NCBI GenBank assembly: GCA_028564675.1
Contig: JAOVVO010000135.1
Coordinates: 1-64,000, forward strand
Reading direction: 5' to 3'
Origin: Onchocerca lupi
Taxonomy: Eukaryota; Nematoda; Chromadorea; Rhabditida; Onchocercidae
Length of the DNA: 64,000 nt
In this document: piece by piece, positions 1 through 12,176 of the stretch
How positions within the stretch are numbered: position 1 is the first letter of the stretch
Layout of the letters: each line of letters starts with the position of its first letter
Program-made: the position numbers and the translations under genes
Notes under the pieces: generated by a model
What the model saw: only the letters and a program-made list of their open reading frames with translations
Told to the model about the DNA's origin: nothing
Database searches by the model: none

Positions 1-9
1 TTATTTGAT

Positions 10-12
<3 letters not shown>

Positions 13-44
<32 letters not shown>
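13..44. repeat. (AT)n microsatellite
   Basis: An uninterrupted AT dinucleotide run of about 32 bases at the window edge. It lies in the intron before the first visible exon of the gene ending at 849. Confidence 0.9.
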
Positions 45-47
<3 letters not shown>

Positions 48-173
48 AAATCTCTATGAAACTTTTGTTCTTTTCTATAAAATTATTGTTCTTAAATTAG
101 CCGGATTTCATCAAGTTATTTTAATTTTAAATTCTTAAAGCAGATTTTTCGACAATAAATGATTTTATTGCAG

Positions 174-849
174 AAAGGAGATGTTGAAGTTAGTGTATTT
201 ATACAAGCAACACAGGTTGATGCTGACGTAATTGCTACGCTTCAGGTATTGTTTGGATTTTTAGAACGTTTTGAGTTGTTGACAGTATTACTCCTTTACT
301 ACTCTTTTATTAACTTCGAATATATTTTGTTATACGTAAAATTCCTGTTGCTTACAAAGTAGAGCTGGCTAGTTTCTTTTATTTTATATTTTAGATGTTA
401 AGAAATACATTCCAGTATAATATAATAACCGCAATATTAAGTAAACAATTACTTGATAATAATTTTTTGCAGTAGCAGAAAATATAGCCTATTTTAATAA
501 ATTTTTTTCGTCTTTTAGTGAAAAGAGAAGTAATGAACGAATAAAGTGGAAAATATTTAGAAAAACTCAAATCAAAGCAGATTTCACCAAATTTATTAGT
601 TAATTTTATCTAACTTCCAAAAATAAATTAACCTTTTTGCAGAAACATACACCAAAAGGATATGCAAATGATGCATTTGCCACTACAGTTGGTTATGCAT
701 ATGCGGAATTATATGGTGGTGATCCGGATGATTGGCAAAAAACTCTACTCTCATTTTCTTCTGCTGAACTCTATCGAGCAGCATCCGTTGCGCTTGCAAC
801 AAATCTGAAACGGATTTTGTCGATGAAGAATCCCTCCAGATCCCAATAG
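174..849 (+). CDS. Unrecognised protein, last two exons (5' part outside window)
   Basis: Two exons are supported. Exon 174-245 follows TTGCAG and ends before GTATTG. Exon 643-849 follows TTTTTGCAG and ends in TAG. Both junctions are phase 0 and together give 92 C-terminal residues. The first exon encodes a strand-like stretch (KGDVEVSVFIQATQ). The last is helical and Ala/Tyr rich (AFATTVGYAYAELYGG, then DDWQKTLLSFSSAELYRAA) and ends with a basic tail (KRILSMKNPSRSQ). There is no signal peptide or membrane segment in this part. I do not recognise the family. The protein must start upstream of the window, because no start codon or leader acceptor is visible here. Exon calls are good; function is unknown. 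Confidence 0.65.
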
Positions 850-2957
850 TATTTGAAGAGAATTCGTTTGCACTGTGATTCAATTTCTGCCGAGCCAAAA
901 ATTGATGCTTCATTTTAGATAGCGCTTCCACTGTTTTACAAGAAAAAAAAAAAACCATTTTAATTGCTGTGATTTGCCTACTTTTGTATTTTATTAATTA
1001 AGCAATCATATTATTGTTTCTTCGCTGCAGATAATATTTAAATTGTGAATTCAGAATTCAGCAATATTTCTGAAATCTATGAAGTTTGAAAATTTATATG
1101 TAATAATAGTAGCTAAAATGTTGAATCTTACAATAATTGCCCAAAATCTGGAATTTTTAAATGTTAATAAATGTCTTTCAATTGTAGCAATTATAGATAA
1201 GTCTACCTTGCAGTATATTTTTCATTTTATTATGAATTTCATATTTTTTTCAAGAAAGGAACTATTGCAAATTAATGAAGTATGTTTGTTCATCCGAAAT
1301 TAAAATATTCTATAATATAAAGAAATTATAAAAAGCTTGTTTTGTAATGACAAAATAGTGTACAATGTGGTGAGAACAAAATGCAATATAAACTAATATT
1401 TATTCCGTCCGATTTGAATAATTTTATCTAAATTGATTTGGTCCGGGATGAAAAACGATATTAAGAGATACGCATATGTAATCTGGTTAGGAAGAAGAAA
1501 TGTTGTAAGCAAATTTCAGGGGGGTGTTTCAATTTTCTAAATGAAATTTTGAAATTAGAAAATTAAGCAATTCGAATTTGAATCAAATATATCAGAATAA
1601 AAATAAAATTCTTTAAATTGGTTGAAAATTAGAACTTTTTCCTTCTTTACCATTTTTATGTAGCATTTATTCAAAATGAAAATTAATGAATGCATGAAAG
1701 GAATATTTTCCATTTAAAATTTTGACATCATTAATGAAATTACAAATATTAAACATTATTATCCGAAATTGACAATGCTAAATACATATTTTATGAGACG
1801 AAATTTTTCATTTTTTTTTTTTTTTTTTTTGCTAAATGTGAATTATTTCACAATTGCAACCATAATTATTATTCCATTTAGATGGATAATCAAAAAAAAA
1901 AAAAAAAAACGAAAAAAAATGAAAAGTTTTTATAAGCAGTAAGCATTGAGTCTCATGGTTATATTTAAAACTTATTTTTTCCCTTTTATCTTTTCTAACT
2001 TGCATTTATTGAAATCGATTATTGAATTCTTTTTTTTTTTTAAAAATTTTCTAATCATTCGAATTTTTATGATATTTTCTGGGATTTTTTTAATTTTTAT
2101 AGTGCTATTGAATTTTATAAAATCATTGAATATCTATTCAGATAGATGGATCAAGCAATTAAATGATAAAATTAAATTAAGTGCCAGGTTATACTCTTCC
2201 AAAAATTAGATTTCGATACAAGAAATTATATGAATTCAATCAATTATAAAATTTTTTTAAACATACCTGAGCAGAACAAATGAATACCGTAATAATCCTA
2301 ATTAATGAGGTAGTATTCCCAATTAATTAACCGAAATTTGATTTTTTTTTTTTTTTTTGCTATCTTTCTTTTATGATTATTACCACTTTGATTTTTTTTT
2401 TTATCTTTGTCAAATTTTAAAAATCTGATTTATTGATTTACATTTTAGAATTAAATTATTTTATATTTAATTAAGACTTATTTAACAAATAATTTCGAAA
2501 TTATTGAGAGTTTCATTTTCTCATCGAATTTTTTTTTCTATTTTTTTTTCAATATATTATTGCAGTTTCTTTTTAAATTAAATAAATGATTAAGCAAATA
2601 TTGATATATCATTTATTTGAATGATTTAATCACATATCAGAATTCATTCAATTTTAATCTGAAAAATCTGATTTATCGATTTTCCAAACGATATAAACCA
2701 TTTGATCATTCATTTTAATCTTTTCGTTGGTTGTGTTATCGTGATATTATTTTAAAAATTATGATTTATCTGTTTAATTTAAATTTTTAATTTTCAAACA
2801 TTTAACAAATTCGTTAATCTAATGTAATGAGTATTTCCTTAATATGCGTTTTTTTAATCCTTAACTATATCTTAACTAAAATTATCAAATATCATCCCAT
2901 CCATCCCTTTTATTTTTCCGCTAATTTTAAAAAATTACGTTTTAACTTTAATTTTAA
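850..2957. other. Intergenic, no gene seen
   Basis: AT-rich sequence with T and A homopolymer runs near 1808-1830, 1893-1909 and 2341-2358. The short open frames at 1079-1303 and 1946-2209 are built on homopolymers and Ile/Phe/Leu-rich sequence and do not look coding. A TTTTAAG acceptor at 2957-2958 probably marks the 5' end of the next gene's processed leader. Confidence 0.5.
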
Positions 2958-2974
2958 GAAGCACGTTTTAAAAA

Positions 2975-5900
2975 ATGAGTGCTCGAAATCGACGAGATTT
3001 AGAAAATAAAGAATTGGAATCATTAGCACAATGTTTACCACTTGCTGCTGCTATAACATTTCAGCTTGATAAGGTAAATTGGAATTATTACGAATAAAGA
3101 TAATTTAAATTCAATTGTTTTCGTAAAAATAAAAAAGGAGAAAATATTAATAATTAATATCCATTTTAATTATATAGTCTAAAATTTTTCAACATTGATT
3201 CAATAAATATTCGAATAATTCATTTTTCGAAAATATTTGAAAAATGATGGACAAATTTAATATCTAAAAAAAAAAAAAGCCAAAATTTGATGTAAAACTT
3301 TTGGAATGAAATGAAATGAATGAATATAAGAAGTCGAAAGTTATAATGCAATCATTTAAATGATTCTTTGAAATTTATTAATTTAAAGTTATAAAATTAT
3401 TTGAATAAATTCTTAAATTTTAATAATTTAAATTCATAAAAATCATTTAAATTGAATTCCTTAAATTCATGAAAATCATTTAAATTGAATTCTTAAATTT
3501 TAAAATTATGAAATAATTTGACGGAATTTTTAAATTTCATTAATTTAAATTTATTAAAATCATTTGAATGGAAATTTCTAAATTTACAAATTTGAAACCA
3601 TAAAATCATTTGAATCATTTTTTTTTTTTTGGATTTTATTTAAATGAATGTTTAAATTTGATTACTATTAAAGGCTTCAATCGTACGTTTAACATCCGCA
3701 TATTTGGCATTACGAAATGTATTTCCACAACCAAATATCAGTGATGGAGAAGTTGAAAGAATAGCGATAGGCTCATTTTTGCTTCAAACTTTGGATGGTT
3801 TTGTGCTCATACTTAATGCTGATGGTAAAATGATGTATATCTCAGAAACGGCTTCTGTTCATTTAGGACTTTCACAGGTATATGAATATTTTTATAATAT
3901 TAAAAAAAATGAAAAAAAAATTGATTAATTAAAATTAAATTCATTAATTAAAATTGGATTCTAAATTTAAAATTTGATAAAATTTTGAAAAAATTTATCC
4001 ATTTTACTATCATTCATAATAAGTAAAAAATAACAAAAAAAAAAAAAAAAAAAGAGAAAAATATTTAGATATTAAAATTGTTATCTTTTTAAAATATAAA
4101 AAAATTTTCCATAATGATAATGTTGGGGTTAATTAATTTTTGAAGCCTTTTAGGCTCATAAATGTCAAATATCAAAGCATGTGCTTTAGCATATTTATTT
4201 TCTTTGATACATATTTTGTTAAAGAAAAAAAAATCTAATTAATTAAAATATCTTTATTTGTTATTGATTTAAAATGTCATTGAATCGTATCTTCATTATT
4301 TTATGATCAAATCATTAAAAATACACATGTAAAATAATTTAATCTTTATATTTCTAAAATCTATAGTAATAAACAGTGGTAGATCCATTAAATTACTAAT
4401 ATCAAACAAAATTTTTGAACTTTAATTACTTTTAAATGATGAAAAAAAAAAGTCAAATTTTGATTTTTTGCAAAGTTTTAAATCTTGAAATTTTTGAAAA
4501 TTCAAAATTTTATGATTCAGTTTCTTTTTTTTTAAAGGTTGAATTAATTGGTTCATCGATATTCGACTTTCTTCATCCTGATGATGAACTAGAATTACGG
4601 TATATTCTATCCAATATTGATTTCCATTGTACTACTCAATTTACAACGAATAATAACAACAATGATACTATCAATATTAATCAATCGTATAATGACGAAA
4701 TAGAGCGAATGTTTTTCCTACGGCTAAAATGTGTCTTACCTAAACGAAATGCTGGAATTATTCATAATGGATATAAGGTTTTCTGAAAAAAAAATTTTTT
4801 TTTGGACTAATTGAAAGAAATTAATTCATATCTTCATATTAATCACTAAATTAAAATTTATAAAGTTTCATTATATTTCGTATTCAATTTAGTAATCTAT
4901 TTTACTTGATTAATTTAAATATATCACAAATTCCAGATAAATTATCAATTTTGAATTATTTTAATTTTTGAAACAATTTCCTTAGTTATTTTGAATATAT
5001 TATCATTATCTTCTTTCCCACAGATATTAGAATAAATAATAAAATACATAGCACATTATCATCGATTCTTTTCTAATTTAAACTAAACATCGTCTAACTA
5101 GTATTTAACAATGTTACAAGAATTAGTTTTATAAAAATTATTTGATTTTTTCAATTTATATTTTCACTATTTTTAGATTCTGAATAATCCATAAATTCAT
5201 ATTTCAGTTGCTTTTTCAACCCAAATTGAAAATTGTCTAATTAACTCATTTCTTTTGTAATATCATTTATAGATGACCAATTGTTTAGATTATTCGAAAA
5301 CCTTGCTATTATTTATATTCTTTATTTTTCTAGTTTAAATCAGAATTTATCGAATTAGTTTTCATTAACAATTATCAGCGATTGGCCGGTATCATTTGTA
5401 GACGATCAGCTGTTGGGGTTACTCAAAAATTTGTCACGATGGAGAAAAAATTACAAATACGGGTTTATTAGCTGTTGGATATATGCTTACACGAAGTGGT
5501 ATTACCGAGGTGAAACTTTCACCATCAACATTCATGTTTCGAGCTCGCCTGGATTTAAATATTATTTTTGTTGATTCGAGGTTATTAAAATATCAATTTT
5601 TTCCTAAACTGATTATATTTTAAACGAACAGTTTCAGCATTTTGTACATTTCCTAATCAAAGATTCAAATTAGCATTTAAGGCCATTTTTCTAAATCTAA
5701 ATTTCGAATCTTTGTTTTTGCGAGAATTTTTTCAAATTTCGTATATTTTCCAAATCAAAGTTCTAACTTTATTTTTAATTCTATCTAACTTTTAAAGAGT
5801 AACAGCACTTACTGGTTTTGGTGCTTCTTCTCTTCTTGATACATCCTTATATCAAATGGTACTTCTGGAAGATGCGCATACAATCGAAAAGGCTCATAAA

Positions 5901-7064
5901 ATCTGTATGCATTAAATTTGAATTCAAACTATTCATATTAATTTGCGATTATATAATCTTAGTTTTAATATATTACTCAAATTCGAATCACCTAAATAAT
6001 TCTATTATAGAATTACTAAATAATTCTTATCATATTATCATCTGATAAGCGTTAACTTTTAAGAATCTATGCATGGAATTACTTAGTGTACCTATTTGTA
6101 AGAATTACTTACAAAATTAGTTAATTTCTCATCTGATATTATTTAACATAATTTAGCATCCTCAAATAGAGAACACATGTTAATATATCGATTCTAAAGA
6201 TATCAAATGATTTTTATGATATGTAAGGATCATCTAATTTTTAAAAAAATATAAGATAATTGAAAAGAATATAATATACTTAGCTATAATTGATATAAAA
6301 ATATCTGCTATAATTTCTATTCATTTATAATTTCTATAACTTATAGCAGATATTTTTATATCAATTAATAGTTAAATATATTTATATTCTTTCTAACTAT
6401 TTATTTCATATTTATCATATTTCCAGTATTACAAAAAAATCAATCAATAACCGGATATTATCGATTATTACATCGTATACGAGGATATGTCTGGGCTCAA
6501 AGTCAATTTTGCATCGTACCAATGTTACGCGCAACTGTTACGCATTGCATTGTAGCTATAACCGAAATTTTTAGGTAATTATTTCAATTATCTTAACTAT
6601 ATTTTCCTTTAGAATAGAAAAAAAATCGAGTAATTAAAATATCTTTTAGTGATCTTATAATTTTATCAGTATTTGAATTTATAGTAATAAAAAGCTTTAT
6701 GAAAAAAAAAAGCAAACAATCCCCTTGTTAAATTTGTTTATAGATAAAAATGCAACAGTGTCATATTTTTACTGCTTATTTGATAATATATTTAGATACT
6801 TAATGTTTTCGGAAATATTCAAACTTTACATATAAATTACATTGAGTTAATTACCGTATAAGATATTCTTAAAATGATATTTTCATCTAAATAAGATTCA
6901 CTCTTTGAAATGTTTAAAATTGCAGCAAAAGAGAAAGCGATATGACATTAGCGATCATACAACTTGATGCTGTAGAAGATATTCCTGAAAGTACACTTGG
7001 AGAATATTCAAATCTTTTCTATAAAGTTGCACCAACTTCAGCCTCCCTTTATTTAGATTTATAA
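2975..7064 (+). CDS. hlh-34: Single-minded-type bHLH-PAS transcription factor
   Basis: Nuclear DNA-binding regulator; family members heterodimerise with ARNT-type partners (AHA-1 in C. elegans). Exons: 2975-3073, 3674-3877, 4538-4777, 5402-5580, 5798-5904, 6427-6574, 6926-7064, in phase throughout, 371 residues. Residues 1-50 are the basic helix-loop-helix (SARNRRDLENKELESLAQ, then QLDKASIVRL). PAS-A follows (SFLLQTLDGFVLILNADGK, MYISETASVHLGLSQVELIG, FLHPDDELELRYIL). PAS-B spans exons 4-6 (TGLLAVGYMLTRSGITEVKL, FMFRARLDLNIIFVDSRVTA, GYYRLLHRIRGYVWAQSQ). The HLH-to-PAS spacing and the MYISETASVHLGLSQVEL block match Drosophila and vertebrate SIM rather than HIF, AHR or NPAS4. The ATG is fixed by an in-frame TAA at 2969, so the protein starts inside the basic region. 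The tail after PAS-B is short. An Asn-rich insert (TTNNNNNDTININQ) interrupts the PAS-A side. Assigning it to hlh-34 rests on memory of the C. elegans bHLH-PAS set. Confidence 0.85.
6288..6366. repeat. Intronic inverted repeat (hairpin) in the SIM gene
   Basis: A perfect 26-bp inverted repeat, 6288-6313 against 6341-6366, with a 27-base loop. Imperfect pairing extends outward to about 6263 and 6392, giving arms near 50 bp. It lies in intron 5. It could be an AT-rich foldback/MITE remnant or a structured intron element. Confidence 0.8.
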
Positions 7065-7311
7065 TGCACATATTTTCACCAGATAATTAAGATTAAAGTT
7101 ATCATATAGTATATAACTTCTTTAATAGAAAAATGATGCAAAACTAATCGAAACGACTTGAGATCACATCCACCAATTTATATCATCAGGCATATAAGAG
7201 GCTGAAAAAAAAAAATTGGGATATTTTGGGCATTAAAAATTTCGCAAAACAAAATAATTGAGAAGAATAACTTATTCCAGCTATTATCAAAAAGTTTTTT
7301 CTATCTTCGAC

Positions 7312-7622
7312 GCTAGTTATAGCATAGCGAAATGTATGGGAAATAATTGTAAAAAGGTCAATCAATTATACTTGATCCGCAATCAATTCATATCAGGATA
7401 TCTACATGATATATGAATGAATATAACATAATAAAATGTACAACACAGAATTTTGAAGTCAATTATGCTATAATAAAACATATATTATGAATGTCAATTA
7501 TAGCATTGCGAAATGTACAAGAGAAAGAGAGAGGGAAGTTGAGGTCAATCATACTATAATAAGACGTAATAAGCAAATATTTGAATTAAAGAACATCAAT
7601 TACAGTACTGCGAAATGTAAAG
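7312..7622. repeat. Degenerate intergenic repeat between convergent genes
   Basis: The phrase CAATTATAGCATTGCGAAAT recurs in diverged form near 7315, 7496 and 7597, each followed by GTA and a purine-rich stretch. Related CAATTATGCTATAAT pieces lie between. The unit is about 90-110 bp. It sits between the tail-to-tail SIM (+) and NBR1-like (-) genes. Confidence 0.55.
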
Positions 7623-8133
7623 GAAAAACATGGGGTCAGTTGCAAAATAAATAAATCCAATCAAGTGATAGCAGGAAATTAAATATGATTGATCTTCAAA
7701 TGAAGGACATTAAGTTGAAGTGGTAAAATCCCAGAATTAAGTATACTTAAGACTAAATTCTAAATATATAAGATTGATCTATACAGTAAAAAGAAATCAT
7801 ATGATACAAATCAAAAGAAATACATAAAATAAAATTTACAATAAAAAAACCATGCATTATTGAGATTGGAAGTGTTAAATCTAAAACTCAGCTACAAATC
7901 TCAAGCAGAAATTGCCAAAATTTAGCTGATTTTTAACGATATGTATTAAGATAAAATGTACATTTTCCGAAGACAATAAATTAAAATATCACCATATCTG
8001 AAAGCAGTTTTAAATACAGAAAAATACATTTCTCTCTTTTTTTTTATATTTAATTTAAAAAATTTTATGAAATACACAGTCAACACCAAAACAAACAAAT
8101 GAAATCTTGGTTATAAGATTCAGTTAAATTCAA

Positions 8134-11100
8134 TCATTGCTTCTCAGAATCGCTCATGGTTTCTCCGCCATCAATTACTTCATAATCAGATGCTGAAACC
8201 GATCCAGAGCTCGCTAATTCTTCCAGTTCCTGAGTATCCTGAAATTGCGGACGTATGAACCCTACCAATTCGTGAAAAATCTGAAATTTAGGATTTTTCA
8301 AAGTCTTAAAGCTCATGTATCCAAATTCATAAGCTATATAATTGAATATTTACTTGAAATTGAGCAAGTACTTTTTAAGCTTCAAACTCATCATTCCTAT
8401 TTTTGAAATTGGTTAGAAAGACAGTATTCAACCAAAGATATTAGTTAAGAATAAAATATAATTATTAATAATGAATAAGAAAAAAAAAGAAAAAAATATA
8501 CATCGACATTTGGTTCCTCATCCCTGATTCTGTCATAATATGAAAACGAATCCAATTCCTAAGATATGTTTACATTTATTTCAGATAATTTTATTATGCG
8601 TCTAGTTCTAAATATTGCTTAAAAACAACGATTAGAATGATGTAATGACTTAGCGGGTCAATTCGCACGGCATAGCAAAACTTAATGCTGCCATCTTCTT
8701 TAATGATATATCGAATTTTGATTAGCAATATTAATACTGCTAATACATAACATCACTATGAAATGCCTCATCAAGAAATGTTATTTTGGATTGCTATTTG
8801 GCCGTCCAACTTCCAGCATTAAGTTGAATGATGAAAATATAAGTGATAAAAAAGAATAATAATAAAACAAAACATACATTAGTAAAGAGAGGCCTTTCGA
8901 GAGTAAAATTTTCATCAATGAATGGATTCACAAAAATTTCAAACATTAGACTTGGTCCTTCAGGAATCGAATCTCTACCGTTATCAATCATTTTATGAAG
9001 CCGCCAAGTTGCACAGAAATATCCCGTTGAAGCCAAACATTTCACCCATACAGTGAAATCAACAATTTGGCCTTTTTCTGGCAAATTCGTTACAGTCATC
9101 TTTGAACGATGTATTTCTAACATATCGGACATCGTTTCATTAATTATCTGAAATTTCAAGTTAACAGGGAAAATGTGTTTTAAATAACTTTGATATGTCG
9201 TTAATAATTATCATCTTATTAATCAACGAGATCTTACAACTTTTTTTTTTTCTAATTTTGAAATTCCGCAACAACTTCAGTAGTTTTTATCGGAAAAAGA
9301 TTACAGATCCTAAGACATCAACAATTAAATCCCGGAAACAGACTACAATTTAAAATGAAACTTGGAAGCATTCCTGGAATTTTTGAAGACTCATTAAATC
9401 ATTTAAAAGCTTCACTAAATCTTCACTTTTGAAGGTTCACTAAATCATTATGGGAAATTATGAATTAAAGTGAATTGAAATCAGTATCGAGTGGTTATTT
9501 GTGAAATTCTTAACTAATGCAGATGAAAAACAATAGCAAAATCAAAAATTTTTTGATATCTTCTATTTGTATTCTCAGAAAACCCCAATAAACTTCCAGG
9601 AAAAAAAACCAAATATCGAAATATCATGGAAATACAACTACAGCGTCATTTGCTCACACCATTGATGATGAAAATATGATTAAATTTATTAACCACTACT
9701 GGTAATAGCGCTATTTTCATGATAAGAAATCATACATATATAATCAATAGTACAATACTTTTTGCAAACTATGAAAATTAAAAAAGAATAACCGAAACAT
9801 TCTCCCATCTTCTGCAAGCAAATCGGCGAAGAACCCAACGTTTAGAGAAAATCCCTTCTCCTTCACGTGCAGTTTTTAGCAAATCAGATGAACTCTAAAA
9901 TATTTTTTACGAGAATTATCGATTTGATCAAGGAATTGATTTTTCTTGTGAAAAAAAATTAAGTGTCGCTAATAATTAATTAAAGTTTATTAAGCTTGCA
10001 GATATGAAATGGGACTCTACTGTTCCCTCGAAACCTATTTCCGTACACCTTCCTCATGCCACTTTTTCATAAAATCATCCAGTCAAAACTTACAGGATTT
10101 TCCCATTTCGTTAAAGGTATCGTTTTCCTTTCATAAATTGCTTTCACATCCCAAACTGGACTTTCATCAACTAATTGAAAGATAACAGTATCATCCTTTC
10201 CAAGTACTATCTTCGAAGAACTTTGATTTTCAAATGATGTTGATGACGATGAAGCAACTGTAGCTTCATCATATATATTTGTTTGAAATGCTAAATTATA
10301 ATAAGAATGAAAATTTTGGATTTGAAAGTTCTAACAATTTATGCTAAACTAAAATGCATAGATGGTGAATTATTTACTTATGCGGAGACTGGATTGCAAT
10401 TTAGTGCATTTGTTTTCTATTGGTTGTATATTTCCATATCAAATAAAATCAAGATTGATTCCGCGAAAAAAAATATTTGAATCATACTCAACAAGACCGA
10501 TATACTTCCTTACCGATTGATTAAGCTTCAATTAATCACTTCTTTATAAACAAAAAAAAAAAAAAAAAAAAAAAGAAAAGAACAAAACCATACTTTGAGT
10601 AGACTTCTGTTCATTGTAACACACTTTATAAAGATATGCTCTTTGTTTTTCAAGTTCATTCATGAGTCCTGCTAGTTTACTGATTATTGGGTGTCGGAGA
10701 ATTTGTTTACTTACTTCCTGCTTGATCCTTTTCATCATCTATAACACACAAACCAAAAAATAAGAAAGAGAAAATTTGGTTTTTAACAATATTTAAAACA
10801 AGATCAATGGAAGTATCAAGATTCAAACACTCAACGTATTACATTGTCAGATGAAAATGCAACTGCACAAGAAAAATACATATCAGTCATTATATCGTTC
10901 TATTAACTGAAAGAACTACTCCCGATTAGAATCATAGTTTATTCAACGTCTTCTAAAGCAATTATAACTTTAAAAATTTGTTACATTTACCGCGTATTGC
11001 TCATTCTCTTTAATATAGTATAAGCGCGATACTGTGTATAATACTGTATAAATCCAAGAAAGTCTATTGCTAACTTAGCAGAACTACAATATCAAGAAGC

Positions 11101-12153
11101 AGTTTTCAGTCCAATCAATCTCTAATCCTAAATTGCAATTCGATCAAATTTTCTTCCACAATAACTTGTCCTAACTACTAAATATAATATGTCAGATTTG
11201 CAGATAAAATGCACATAAAACATTCATATAAAAAAATTGTTAAAGCAAATTTACCCGATCCATTACAGTGATGTGCGAATCATTCATAGTGTAAGCATCA
11301 TATGAAAAGCTAGCCTGTTTCTGTAAAATTTAATGTAAAATTATACAAATTTTAAATAATCAGAAATTAAATTCAATTAATATTCTTAGATAATAACCAT
11401 CGAACAACTTTGACCTTCTAAACAGTTCACTTTAAGAATAACTCAAAATATAAGAAAATGAATATCACAGCGTAAAATAACTCACAGTCATAGGTATTTC
11501 AGTATCCTGCTCCTTCGGTAATTCAGATTTGTAGAAACCATCCACATGAACTATGAATAATTTCATTGGTGTTTGCATTACATCATCGACGGCAGCCTGA
11601 AACAAATGAAAAACGATATAGCCGAAATATTTAAGATAAATCTTTTTAAAATTCCATAACCTAATAAATCACAAAGCTAATAGTTACTTGCTTATCACTA
11701 CACTGTCAGACTGAATACTACTAGCTGAAGTAAGTAGAACAAAATATCCAGAAAATTCAAAAAAATCTCAATACCAATCCTCTCATCTGTTAACCATTTA
11801 TAGGCAAGCAATATAAACAACAATGATCTGATTAAAGAGACCCTTGAAATGATATGATTTATATAAGCAGCATTTCCTTGAAGTTTCATTACTAATTACC
11901 TTGTTTCCACGATATGTCGAGTATAAATTGTTTTAGATAATACCTCAAAAGCTTCTCGTGTTTCCAAGAGAACCATATCTCCTTCAGAATCGCGATATTT
12001 TGGAGGACTATCCATTATGAAGTTATAATTTATGAATTCCATTATCGCACTAACTATACATTCTCGACTGTATCGCATGAAAGGTACCAAAATTGGTTCA
12101 GATGGTTGCGTGGTATTCACTAAATTTCGGTATTTCTCTATAACCAAATGCAT
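8134..12153 (-). CDS. NBR1-like autophagy receptor: PB1, FW domain, LIR; no ZZ or UBA
   Basis: Exons on the minus strand: 12153-11944, 11596-11486, 11320-11255, 10738-10594, 10290-10094, 9147-8878, 8558-8502, 8280-8134; phase holds, 400 residues. Residues 1-90 read as a PB1 domain with an OPCA-type acidic motif (KYRDSEGDMVLLETREAFE, 52-70) followed by a KLFIVHVDG strand. About 210-320 fits the four-tryptophan (FW) domain of NBR1 and ILRUN: W224 (SPVWDVKA), W240 (LTKWEN) and W291 (GYFCATWRL), then GPSLMFEIFVNPF with Phe at the fourth Trp position. A helical stretch precedes the FW domain (MMKRIKQEVSKQILRH). The end carries a LIR-like core, YEVI at 385-388, in an Asp/Glu/Ser-rich tail. In known NBR1, PB1 oligomerises, the FW domain binds cargo or partners, and the LIR binds LC3/GABARAP. 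The ZZ finger and UBA domain are absent. The start is chosen because a TTTTCAG acceptor lies 21 bases upstream and the PB1 begins at once. Family assignment is by eye and needs a profile search. Confidence 0.65.
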
Positions 12154-12176
12154 ATCTTCTGAGCCTTTCAGTTTCT
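12154..12176 (-). promoter_or_regulatory. Probable trans-splice acceptor and 21-nt leader of the NBR1-like gene
   Basis: On the minus strand TTGATTTTCAG ends at 12175, and the ATG follows 21 bases later. No convincing upstream exon pairs with it, so spliced-leader addition is likely. An in-frame ATG at 12225 would add residues that run straight through this acceptor. Confidence 0.5.

Noticed and set aside
1946..2209. 87-codon ORF rich in Phe/Ile/Leu
   Set aside because: Built on T homopolymers; composition matches AT-rich noise.
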